From: Erysipelotrichales bacterium
GTDB lineage: Bacteria > Bacillota_I > Bacilli_A > Erysipelotrichales > Erysipelotrichaceae
NCBI GenBank assembly: GCA_910576345.1
Contig: CAJTIT010000024.1
Coordinates: 1-35,542 of the forward strand
Reading direction: 5' to 3'
Length of the DNA: 35,542 nt
Translations under genes and position numbers: made by a program
Notes under the pieces: model-generated
Told to the model about the DNA's origin: nothing
The model's database searches: none
The model's input: only the letters and a program-made list of their open reading frames with translations
Shown: positions 1 through 6,466 of the stretch, one piece after another
How positions within the stretch are numbered: the first letter of the stretch is position 1
Layout: every line of letters starts with the position of its first letter

Positions 1-130
1 AGCCACAAGGATGAAGTATACAAATCCACATTCACATATTCAATATTTTACTAGCAAACTTAACCGTTATCAATCTCGGTTAATAGATTGATGGAAAGGA
101 AAAGGTATACTATGATGACTGTTAAATGAG

Positions 131-601
131 TCATCTATAATATACCAGGATGTAAGAATAAGAAAGCTAAATCAGGTAATCAGAGGGTGGATAAACTATT
201 TTGCATTGTGTAATATGAAAACACATATGACAAATATAGACACACATCTGAGAACAAGACTACGAGTAATCATCCGGAAGCAATGGAAGGTGCCTAAGAA
301 AAGGCAGTGGGGATTACAGAAGTTAGGAATAGGAAAAGATTTAGCAAGACAGACATCTTATATGGGAAACCACTATCAGTGGATAGCAATAAAAACATGT
401 GAAGTGAGAGCAATCAGCAAAGAAAAACTAACCCAAAAAGGATTAGTCAGTTGCCTAGATTACTATACAAAACAACATACTTTGAAATTGATAGAACACC
501 GTGTGCAAAACCGCATGCACGGTGGTGTGAGAGGGCAATTAGTTTTGCCCTACTCGATTGGTAAAAAAATGTATGTTTTCATTACGGATATTGTTTCATG
601 A
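131..601 (+). pseudogene. Group II intron reverse transcriptase/maturase, C-terminal remnant
   Basis: The frame shows the maturase (domain X) and DNA-binding end of a bacterial group II intron protein. Characteristic pieces are RKLNQVIRGWINYF near 155-202, then HLRTRLRVIIRKQWKVPKKR, and near the end GLVSCLDYY. Only about 120 residues of a roughly 600-residue protein remain. An in-frame TGA at 116-118 closes the frame upstream, and no reverse transcriptase domain is visible in the 118 bases before it. The usual stop just before intron domain V is missing, so translation would run through the domain V/VI RNA to the TGA at 599-601. No ribosome binding site precedes the first possible start codons (TTG 206, ATG 215). 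I read this as a decayed, non-functional relic. The identity is clear; the exact upstream limit is not. [Confidence was absent from the original answer; 0 is a placeholder.]. Confidence 0.
491..558 (+). mobile_element. Group II intron domains V and VI (3' end of intron relic)
   Basis: The arm CACCGTGTGC (498-507) pairs with GCATGCACGGTG (512-523), as in the catalytic domain V hairpin. It is followed by GTGTGAGAGG and a domain VI-like stem, GGGCAA (533-538) with TTGCCC (545-550). The sequence ends in the typical CTACTCGAT at about 550-558, which should mark the intron/3'-exon junction. The 5' end of the intron is not in the window. With the truncated maturase this is a fragment, not a mobile unit. 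Confidence 0.7.
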
Positions 602-637
602 AAAACCATAAAACAACCAATGTTTTACCATTGGTTG
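601..637 (-). terminator. Rho-independent terminator, minus strand
   Basis: The arms CAACCAATG (614-622) and CATTGGTTG (629-637) form a perfect 9-bp stem with a 6-base loop. On the minus strand it is followed by a T-rich run (complement of the A-rich 601-613). It lies about 160 bases downstream of the minus-strand gene ending at 795 and probably ends that transcript. The plus side has no T run. Confidence 0.55.
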
Positions 638-794
638 CTTATATGAATGAAAGAGGTTATTCAAAGAAACTAAAAACAGGCATACATGACTGAATGAAAT
701 GTGAGCTTTGGTTTTATTCATGTGGTTTATCCGTTATTCAATCAAATATTGCGATGAAATCATTGAATGGATCATCATAAGGTATTTGATGAAA

Positions 795-1418
795 TTATAA
801 TGTTCTCGTTTGCATTTGTGATAATACTGCTTGGACAAAATCTTTTTCTTTCAAATATGCGATTTCAGGATAGCAAGCCGCAATGTAAAGAGGACCAATG
901 CCTGCATAGACACAGTAAGATGTGTTCTGTTTCGCTGTCTCAAAAAGTGATTTTAGTGAATGGACCGGATGGTCGATATCATTTTGATACTTTAATAATT
1001 GCTCTTTGTATTTCTGCATCAGCTTTTCTTCTACATCTGGTATGTAAGAAAAGAGTAGTTCTTGAAAATCATGAAATTCTTTTGATTTTTTTTGTTTGTT
1101 TATTGCTCTGATTGTTTTTGTTTCGCCATTTTTGATTGTCAATTCCATGTCGTCCAACAGTGTTCTTAATGTGAATAGGACGCAATCTTTTTCTGTATAA
1201 TACAAATGCTCATATAACGTGCGTGCACAACAGATTTCATCCATTGCTTCATCCAATTCATCATCTTCTAAGTTCAGAAAGTCTTCTTTTGTATAGGAAA
1301 GCAGTTTGGCAGGCTCATTCAGACTTTCATTGATTGCTTGTAAAAGTCGTTGTGTATATTCATAAGTATGTTCTCTGTTGTTTACGTTTGGATATTCATA
1401 AGGTATATAAGATTTCAT
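795..1418 (-). CDS. Hypothetical protein, 207 residues
   Basis: I do not recognise this protein. It is soluble-looking, acidic and rich in Glu/Asp/Leu/Tyr, with no signal peptide or membrane segment; much of it should be helical. The start is well supported: AAGGAG lies 9 to 10 bases before the ATG, and a near-consensus promoter (TTGACA, 17 bases, TACACT) sits 28 bases further up. It diverges from an XRE-type regulator at 1569, so that regulator may control it. A terminator-like hairpin follows at 614-637. A 114-residue open frame on the opposite strand (767-1111) lacks a ribosome binding site and is taken as a shadow. The neighbouring intron relic suggests an accessory region, but nothing in the protein itself shows transfer. 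Confidence 0.75.
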   Translation of the reverse strand: MKSYIPYEYPNVNNREHTYEYTQRLLQAINESLNEPAKLLSYTKEDFLNLEDDELDEAMDEICCARTLYEHLYYTEKDCVLFTLRTLLDDMELTIKNGETKTIRAINKQKKSKEFHDFQELLFSYIPDVEEKLMQKYKEQLLKYQNDIDHPVHSLKSLFETAKQNTSYCVYAGIGPLYIAACYPEIAYLKEKDFVQAVLSQMQTRTL

Positions 1419-1445
1419 TTTAACTCTCTCCTTTAGTTAATACTT

Positions 1446-1474
1446 AGTGTATTGATAATAATCTATTTTGTCAA
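1446..1474 (-). promoter_or_regulatory. Sigma-A type promoter for the 795-1418 gene
   Basis: On the minus strand the -35 is TTGACA (1469-1474), the spacer is exactly 17 bases and the -10 is TACACT (1446-1451). It lies in the divergent intergenic region and points at the hypothetical gene. Confidence 0.75.
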
Positions 1475-1539
1475 CATATGTCGTTAAATTTATTTTTGTA
1501 TTATTAAGTCATAATCAGCCATCTGTTTGGGAATGATTA

Positions 1540-1545
1540 TATAAT
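1540..1545 (+). promoter_or_regulatory. Possible -10 element for the XRE regulator at 1569
   Basis: TATAAT at 1540-1545 is perfectly placed to give a leader of about 15-20 bases. No good -35 is visible 16-18 bases upstream, so the promoter may be weak or activator-dependent. Confidence 0.45.
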
Positions 1546-1568
1546 AAAACAAAAGTGACGGTGAAAAC

Positions 1569-1901
1569 ATGAAGTTCGGAAACATTTTGAAATTGGCAAT
1601 GGATAAACAAGGTGTTACGGTTCAAGAAATTGCGATGAAATTTTGCGTGGTGGAGCGAACGGCTTATCGATGGTATGTGGGTGATGCGGAACCTGATTTT
1701 GAGCGCATATGTGAATTAAGCAAAATGATGCATATCGACTTGAATCAGTTCGCTGATATCATTCCTGATAAAGATCTTATCAATGTGATTGAAGATTCAA
1801 AAGAATTGGAAATTCTTCAAACATATCGCAGTTTAAAACAGGAAGAACAAAAGGATTTTTTAAAAGCTGTACGCTTCTTATCACAATACATGTCTAAATA
1901 A
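1569..1901 (+). CDS. XRE-family helix-turn-helix regulator
   Basis: The 110-residue protein begins with an XRE/Cro-type DNA-binding domain (about residues 5-60). The segment VTVQEIAMKFCVVERTAYRW fits helix 2, turn and recognition helix 3, followed by PDFERICELSKMMHIDLNQF, typical of helices 4 and 5. Residues 70-110 form a charged helical tail that could mediate dimerisation. The ribosome binding site is weak (GTGACGGTG). The gene diverges from the unrecognised protein at 795-1418, the usual setting for a local repressor that also controls itself; that role is inference. A terminator follows at 1916-1946. The target and ligand cannot be told from sequence. Confidence 0.85.
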   Translation: MKFGNILKLAMDKQGVTVQEIAMKFCVVERTAYRWYVGDAEPDFERICELSKMMHIDLNQFADIIPDKDLINVIEDSKELEILQTYRSLKQEEQKDFLKAVRFLSQYMSK

Positions 1902-1915
1902 GGTTTTGAAATGTG

Positions 1916-1946
1916 AAATCACTTGTATGTATAAGTGATTTTCTTT
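1916..1946 (+). terminator. Terminator of the XRE gene
   Basis: AAATCACTT (1916-1924) pairs with AAGTGATTT (1933-1941) around an 8-base loop, followed by TCTTTG. It lies 15 bases after the stop codon. Confidence 0.7.
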
Positions 1947-2150
1947 GTCACAACTATATCTTACAGTATTATGCATCGTTATTCTACGATGTGATGTATG
2001 AATGATTTGCACAATTAGATATAATGACAGTTATAGTATATAAGGAATAAGGTAGGGAAACGTGTCATAATTTGTCGAAAGAAATAAATAATACAAATAT
2101 TATGTTAAAAATTATAAGAAAATATTATACCATTCATAAGTAAAATAGTG

Positions 2151-2177
2151 TATAATCTGATTATGAAAGCGATAACA
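2151..2177 (+). promoter_or_regulatory. Promoter -10 with overlapping cre site upstream of the surface protein
   Basis: TATAAT at 2151-2156 is followed at 2164-2177 by TGAAAGCGATAACA, a full match to the CcpA-binding cre pattern TGWAANCGNTNWCA. The site would cover the transcription start, the usual arrangement for carbon catabolite repression. No good -35 is seen. CcpA control is known biology for such sites; binding here is inferred. The gap 1947-2150 is AT-rich, and I see nothing else in it. Confidence 0.6.
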
Positions 2178-2227
2178 GTTTAACTGATTTTATCCGTTTG
2201 GAAATGTACACTTTTATAAACGCATAT

Positions 2228-2256
2228 AAACAGACATCTACTATGCCTGTTTTTTT
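2228..2256 (+). terminator. Terminator-like hairpin inside the leader
   Basis: AAACAG (2228-2233) pairs with CTGTTT (2247-2252), extended by CAT/ATG past one mismatch, and runs into seven T residues (2250-2256). It would end a transcript started at the 2151 promoter, so it is either an attenuator or the end of a roughly 90-base leader RNA. Confidence 0.5.
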
Positions 2257-2260
2257 CATC

Positions 2261-2274
2261 TGAAAGCGGTTACA
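2261..2274 (+). promoter_or_regulatory. Second cre site
   Basis: TGAAAGCGGTTACA fully matches TGWAANCGNTNWCA. It is 97 bases downstream of the first cre and directly after the terminator-like hairpin. Two full cre matches in one leader argue strongly for CcpA-type control of the surface protein. Confidence 0.6.
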
Positions 2275-2398
2275 TATATAAATACAACCTCTCTTAAAAA
2301 GTGTACCTTTTGAGATAGAGAAGGAGGGGTGCTAGCGCATATTTAGAGCACTGTTGTATGGTAAATAACAATTTATTTTATAAGAGAAGGAGGATTAT

Positions 2399-5392
2399 AT
2401 GAAAAAAGTAAATTTTAGAGCAAGCTGGAAATTTGCATTGGCATTTGCGATGTTATTGCAGGCAACAATCGTGCCATCTCATGCGGCGGAAGTTACTTCT
2501 GTTGAAGGTGGAAATAGTACTAAGACAGTTTATTATGGTTTGAATGATATGGATATTACAATCACAAATGAAAAAATGCCTACAGATGACGGAACGAATG
2601 TAAACACATTGATTGAAGGCGGAAACAGTGGTAAATACGGAGATTTGTTCAATGAATCTTATGGACGTGATTTTGAATACAGCTGGACGGTTACTGAAAA
2701 TCATGTGATTCCTGTAACATTGCATTTTGATATGAAACAGGCAGTTACATTATCTGAAGCCATTGTATATAATGCAAAAGACCATACTACAGCTGGTAGC
2801 AATGGTTTTGTGACGAAAGGACAATTTACTGTAAAATATGAAGGTATGGAGGAAGAGGTGTTGCCAGAGATTACGTTAACCACTGAGCAGATTGTACCAG
2901 GAGCTTTCTTCCAAGTAAATCTTGATCCATCCAAAAAAGTAGAAAAAATAGACTTTACAGTCTTAGAGTCTACAGGAATAAATTGTATGACGCTTTCTGA
3001 AGTGGAGTTCAATTATATTGATGCAACAGTGATCAATCCAGAAGGAGATAGTGACGTTTTAGGTATAGCAGCATCATCTTATGCGCCAGGAGATAGTGCC
3101 GATACGTTGATAAAGCTTCTTGATAATGATTCTTCTAGCTATTTTGAATCCAATTATAATAATGGCTCTTTACCGCAATGGGTAACCTTTGATTTGGGCG
3201 GCGTTTATGACTTGACCGATGTTGACATCTTAGCACGTCAAAGTGGTACCAATGGACAGGTAACGGGTGCTGAAATTTGGACAAGTTTAGATAATAGTGA
3301 ATTTGCAGATAATTATACTGTTGAAGGTGCATATACGTTCGCAACAGGTGCTGATGGTAAATTAACGGATGCTGCAAATTACAAAAATATGCATTTTAAC
3401 ACAGTGAAAGCACGTTATGTTAGAGTACATATTACTGCTGTTAGCGCGACAAGTGATTTCTTCTCTTTGAGCGAGGTTCGCTTTTACGGAGTTGCAAACA
3501 AAGATGAATTGAATGCAGCACTTACAGAAGCTGGAAAAATTACTGATACAACCGGTTATACGGCAGAAAGTGTTAAAACGTTTACAGATGCGAAAGCAGA
3601 AGCAAATCGAGTGAAAGATGATTCCACAGTGAAAGCAAAAGCTGTTGCAAAAGCAACATCAGATTTAACAAATGCGATTGCTGGACTTACTGTAGATAAA
3701 GCAGCATTGCAAAAAGCATATAATGATAACAAAGATAAAGCAGAAGCAGATTACACTGCCGAAACATGGGCGCCATTTAAGACAGCTTTGGATGCTGCGA
3801 AAACTGTTTTGGATAAAGCAGATGCAACTGTAGAAGAAGTAGCAAATGCAAAAACAGCATTGGAAGCTGCAGTAGGTAATTTGGTAGAGAAAACACCGGA
3901 CCCTGTAGTCGTAGATAAAACTGCGTTACAAACAGTATATAATGATAACAAAGATAAAGTAGAAGCAGATTACACTGCCGAAACATGGGCGCCATTCAAA
4001 ACGGCTTTGGATGCTGCAAAAGCTGTTTTGGATAAAGCGGATGCAACTGCAGAAGAAGTAGCAAATGCAAAAACAGCATTGGAAGCTGCAGTAGGTAATT
4101 TGGTAGAGAAAACACCGGACCCTGTAGTCGTAGATAAAACTGCGTTACAAACAGTATATAATGCGAACAAAGATAAAGTAGAAGCAGATTACACTGCCGA
4201 AACATGGGCGCCATTCAAAACGGCTTTGGATGCTGCAAAAGCTGTTTTGGATAAAGCGGATGCAACTGCAGAAGAAGTAGCAAATGCAAAAACAGCATTG
4301 GAAGCTGCAGTAGGTAATTTGGTAGAGAAAACACCAGACCCTGTAGTCGTAGATAAAACTGCGTTACAAACAGTATATAATGATAACAAAGATAAAGTAG
4401 AAGCAGATTACACTGCCGAAACATGGGCGCCATTCAAAACGGCTTTGGATGCTGCAAAAGCTGTTTTGGATAAAGCGGATGCAACTGTAGAAGAAGTAGC
4501 AAATGCAAAAACAGCATTGGAAGCTGCAGTAGGTAATTTGGTAGAGAAAACACCGGATCCTGACACTGTAGATAAGAGTGCGTTACAAACAGTATATAAT
4601 GCGAACAAAGATAAAGCAGAAGCAGATTACACTGCCGAAACATGGGCACCATTCAAAACGGTTTTGGATGCTGCAAAAGCTGTTTTGGATAAATCAGATG
4701 CGACAGCAGAAGAAGTAGCAAATGCAAAAACAGCATTGGAAGCTGCAGCAAGCGCATTGGTGGAAAAAACACCGGAGCAACCAGAAGATCCAAAAGATAC
4801 TGTACTGGTAGATAAAGACAACAATATCACAGTAGAAGCAAAACCTGGCGTGATCGATGAAAATACAATTTTAAAGGTTGAAAGTATTAAAGATTTCAAT
4901 ACATTAACACCTGCCGCAAACAAAGTATTAAGCAGCATTCGCGGTAAAGTAAATGCATTTGACATTTCTTTGTTGAAAAGCAATGTTACCGTTCAGCCAA
5001 ACGGAGAAATTACAATTACAATTTTAATTCCTAAAGATATGGACCCAACAAAAGTGTTGCTGTATCATATTGCTGATGACGGTACTATGACAACCCCTGA
5101 TACAGTTACATATTTTAATGGTTATTTAAAATTCACAACCGATCATTTAAGTGTTTATGCATTGGTTGAATATTCTAATCCAATCGATAATAATCCAGAT
5201 ACTGATCCTAAACCGGTTGATCCTGAAAAACCTGTTGTGCCAACTCCTGAAAAACCAAGCACAACAGATAAAAAGAGCGATATATTGGCTAATACAGCAG
5301 CAGAAGACACATCCTCTAATATGTATGTTGTATTCATGATGCTTTGTACAGGTGCTTACTTAGGATTGAAAGCAAAAAGAAAAGAAGCATAG
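2399..5392 (+). CDS. Large secreted surface protein: F5/8-type C domain, FIVAR repeats, C-terminal anchor
   Basis: The 997-residue protein begins with a signal peptide (basic start, hydrophobic 12-25, likely cut near Ala29/Ala30). Residues 31-210 are an unrecognised, probably beta-rich domain. Residues about 219-364 look like a discoidin (F5/8 type C) carbohydrate-binding module: WVTFDLGGVYDLTDVDI early, ARYVRVHI and SEVRFYG at the end. A divergent FIVAR-like unit (370-432) precedes five tandem 73-residue FIVAR repeats (433-797). A beta-type domain (about 800-925), a Pro-rich linker and one C-terminal hydrophobic helix (975-990) with a KAKRK tail complete it. No canonical LPXTG is seen; LANTA at 963-967 is the only sortase-like candidate. 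No catalytic domain is evident, so an adhesin or glycan-binding role is inferred. GAAGGAGG lies 5 to 6 bases before the ATG, and two cre sites upstream suggest catabolite control. Confidence 0.9.
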   Translation: MKKVNFRASWKFALAFAMLLQATIVPSHAAEVTSVEGGNSTKTVYYGLNDMDITITNEKMPTDDGTNVNTLIEGGNSGKYGDLFNESYGRDFEYSWTVTENHVIPVTLHFDMKQAVTLSEAIVYNAKDHTTAGSNGFVTKGQFTVKYEGMEEEVLPEITLTTEQIVPGAFFQVNLDPSKKVEKIDFTVLESTGINCMTLSEVEFNYIDATVINPEGDSDVLGIAASSYAPGDSADTLIKLLDNDSSSYFESNYNNGSLPQWVTFDLGGVYDLTDVDILARQSGTNGQVTGAEIWTSLDNSEFADNYTVEGAYTFATGADGKLTDAANYKNMHFNTVKARYVRVHITAVSATSDFFSLSEVRFYGVANKDELNAALTEAGKITDTTGYTAESVKTFTDAKAEANRVKDDSTVKAKAVAKATSDLTNAIAGLTVDKAALQKAYNDNKDKAEADYTAETWAPFKTALDAAKTVLDKADATVEEVANAKTALEAAVGNLVEKTPDPVVVDKTALQTVYNDNKDKVEADYTAETWAPFKTALDAAKAVLDKADATAEEVANAKTALEAAVGNLVEKTPDPVVVDKTALQTVYNANKDKVEADYTAETWAPFKTALDAAKAVLDKADATAEEVANAKTALEAAVGNLVEKTPDPVVVDKTALQTVYNDNKDKVEADYTAETWAPFKTALDAAKAVLDKADATVEEVANAKTALEAAVGNLVEKTPDPDTVDKSALQTVYNANKDKAEADYTAETWAPFKTVLDAAKAVLDKSDATAEEVANAKTALEAAASALVEKTPEQPEDPKDTVLVDKDNNITVEAKPGVIDENTILKVESIKDFNTLTPAANKVLSSIRGKVNAFDISLLKSNVTVQPNGEITITILIPKDMDPTKVLLYHIADDGTMTTPDTVTYFNGYLKFTTDHLSVYALVEYSNPIDNNPDTDPKPVDPEKPVVPTPEKPSTTDKKSDILANTAAEDTSSNMYVVFMMLCTGAYLGLKAKRKEA
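3695..4789 (+). repeat. Five tandem 219-bp repeats (FIVAR domains)
   Basis: Units start at 3695, 3914, 4133, 4352 and 4571, each exactly 219 bases (73 codons). Units 2, 3 and 4 differ at only a few bases, for example GAT/GCG in the YNDN/YNAN codon and GCA/GTA before EEVANA. Units 1 and 5 have diverged more. Such identity points to recent duplication or ongoing gene conversion, and the copy number is likely to vary between strains. Confidence 0.95.
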
Positions 5393-5405
5393 TATGTAAA
5401 TGAAG

Positions 5406-5446
5406 AAGAGTCTCTCAGCGACATTAGCTGACGGACTCTTTTTTTT
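5406..5446 (+). terminator. Terminator of the surface protein gene
   Basis: AAGAGTC (5406-5412) pairs with GACTCTT (5434-5440); an inner TCAGC/GCTGA stem extends the hairpin past a small internal loop. A run of T residues follows. Confidence 0.9.
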
Positions 5447-5513
5447 GGAAAATTTACTTAATAGTTATTTTGTTGTATTAAATATACAATTAGCAAACAA
5501 AAAATCACAAAAA

Positions 5514-5610
5514 AAAAGTGTATCTTTCATCTCCTAAGTAATGCTTAAACATCTTATGAAAATGATAACATTTTCGTGATTGCTTTCGTGTAAAAGACGT
5601 ACACTTTTAT
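5514..5610. repeat. Second copy of the regulatory block, downstream of the surface protein
   Basis: TTATGAAAATGATAACA (from 5554) followed 45 bases later by GTACACTTTTAT (from 5599) mirrors TTATGAAAGCGATAACA (from 2161) and GTACACTTTTAT (from 2206) with identical spacing. The sequence between also aligns (TGATT..T..CGT) with one single-base shift. The cre-like part carries TG instead of the central CG. The reverse arm AAAAGTGTAT lies at 5514-5523. No gene on the plus strand follows, so this may be a relic of a lost paralogous gene. Confidence 0.5.
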
Positions 5611-5635
5611 GTTGCACTTGTTATGATAAATTATC

Positions 5636-5665
5636 GATAAAAAAAGAGCTTCGATAAACTCTTTT
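5636..5665 (-). terminator. Terminator of the pentapeptide repeat gene
   Basis: On the minus strand AAAAGAG (complement of 5659-5665) pairs with CTCTTTT (complement of 5642-5648) and continues into a T run. It follows the stop codon at 5671 directly. Confidence 0.75.
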
Positions 5666-5670
5666 CTGTG

Positions 5671-6309
5671 CTATTCTTTGATTATAAGTCCCATAAGCTT
5701 TGCCAATGTAATCGCTTGATCACTGGAAACACAAACGCCTTTTAGATTTTCAATGTTAATGGTTATACCATCAATTACAGATGTGGAAAAATCAATTCCT
5801 TTTAAAGGTGTATTGATAAATTCACATTTTTTTAAATTACATTCTTCAAATGCAGTATGTGTAAAAACAGACTGATTGAAACTGCTTAAGGATAAATCCA
5901 TTCCAACAAAATTCACATGTTTACATTTTGTGTTTGAGAAATTCGCATATTTGCCATTGTTATTGGTGAAGGAAGTATTCGCAATCACACTGCCGCTAAA
6001 ATCACAGCCCATCATGCGGCAATGATGAAATTCTAGCCGATGTAGTGCACCATCTGTAAATTTGCAATTAGAAAGATCGCAGTTTTCAAAACGGCAGTCC
6101 AATAGATCAACTTGATCAAACGCACATTCTTCAAAATCAACATTGATAAACAAACAGCCATCCAAATGTAAATGCGCAATTTCACACAATGAAATCAATG
6201 CGTCTTGAAAGCGATAACCGTTTAAATAAAATTCATCTTTACATAAAGACATCAAATCCTTTGCATCTGTAAAAATAGCAGGTAATTTCGGTTTTGCAAT
6301 TTTTTTCAT
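5671..6309 (-). CDS. Pentapeptide repeat protein, Qnr-like in size
   Basis: The 212 residues contain many A(D/N)LXX/xxFxx-type pentapeptides from about residue 47 to 175, for example CLFINVDFEECAFDQVD, CRFENCDLSNCKF and CNLKKCEF. This predicts the right-handed quadrilateral beta-helix of the family. It ends with VSSDQAITLAKLMGLIIKE, a C-terminal helix often seen in Qnr/YjbI-like members. Some such proteins mimic DNA and protect gyrase from quinolones or toxins; that role is family knowledge and not shown here. Unusually many Cys residues occupy the repeat positions. The start has an AGAGGTG ribosome binding site and a promoter (6342-6370) carrying a palindrome in its spacer. It diverges from an ABC exporter. 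Confidence 0.88.
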   Translation of the reverse strand: MKKIAKPKLPAIFTDAKDLMSLCKDEFYLNGYRFQDALISLCEIAHLHLDGCLFINVDFEECAFDQVDLLDCRFENCDLSNCKFTDGALHRLEFHHCRMMGCDFSGSVIANTSFTNNNGKYANFSNTKCKHVNFVGMDLSLSSFNQSVFTHTAFEECNLKKCEFINTPLKGIDFSTSVIDGITINIENLKGVCVSSDQAITLAKLMGLIIKE

Positions 6310-6341
6310 AAAACACCTCTTATTTTCGACAGTGTTATCAT

Positions 6342-6370
6342 ATCATAAAATCTTATAAGAAGAAATGCAA
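6342..6370 (-). promoter_or_regulatory. Promoter of the pentapeptide gene with TCTTATAAGA in the spacer
   Basis: On the minus strand the -35 is TTGCAT (6365-6370), the spacer 17 bases and the -10 TATGAT (6342-6347). The spacer holds the 10-bp palindrome TCTTATAAGA (6351-6360), also found in the spacer of the promoter at 19883-19911, suggesting a repressor site. Confidence 0.6.
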
Positions 6371-6413
6371 AATCTAAAAACGCTTACTCACAACAACCTT
6401 ACAAAATCGATAT

Positions 6414-6441
6414 TTGACACAACCTATAAACAGAGTATAAT
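6414..6441 (+). promoter_or_regulatory. Consensus promoter for the ABC exporter genes
   Basis: TTGACA (6414-6419), 16 bases and TATAAT (6436-6441). Transcription should begin near 6448, which rules out the in-frame ATG at 6365 and supports the start at 6467. Confidence 0.85.
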
Positions 6442-6466
6442 GGTACATGGAAAGAGAGGGCTTTCT

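Larger units (their letters stand above)
2206..2306. repeat. 10-bp inverted repeat in the surface-protein leader
   Basis: GTACACTTTT at 2206-2215 is the exact reverse complement of AAAAGTGTAC at 2297-2306. The arms are 81 bases apart and enclose a terminator-like hairpin and the second cre site. Close copies of both arms also lie downstream of the gene (5514-5523 and 5599-5608). They could be RNA stem arms or protein binding sites. Confidence 0.6.

Noticed and set aside
767-1111. 114-codon plus-strand frame with hydrophobic stretches
   Set aside because: Antisense to the better supported 795-1418 gene, which has a promoter, ribosome binding site and terminator.
3695-4789. Regular repeat array that might suggest CRISPR
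   Set aside because: Units are 219 bases, coding, without spacers; they are protein domain repeats.
3751-4983. Repeated 66- and 72-codon minus-strand frames within the surface gene
   Set aside because: They recur every 219 bases because they are antisense reads of the FIVAR repeats; no ribosome binding sites or independent conservation.
6365-6466. N-terminal extension of the ABC ATPase from ATG 6365
   Set aside because: Lies upstream of and across the promoter at 6414-6441; no ATPase family member begins this way.
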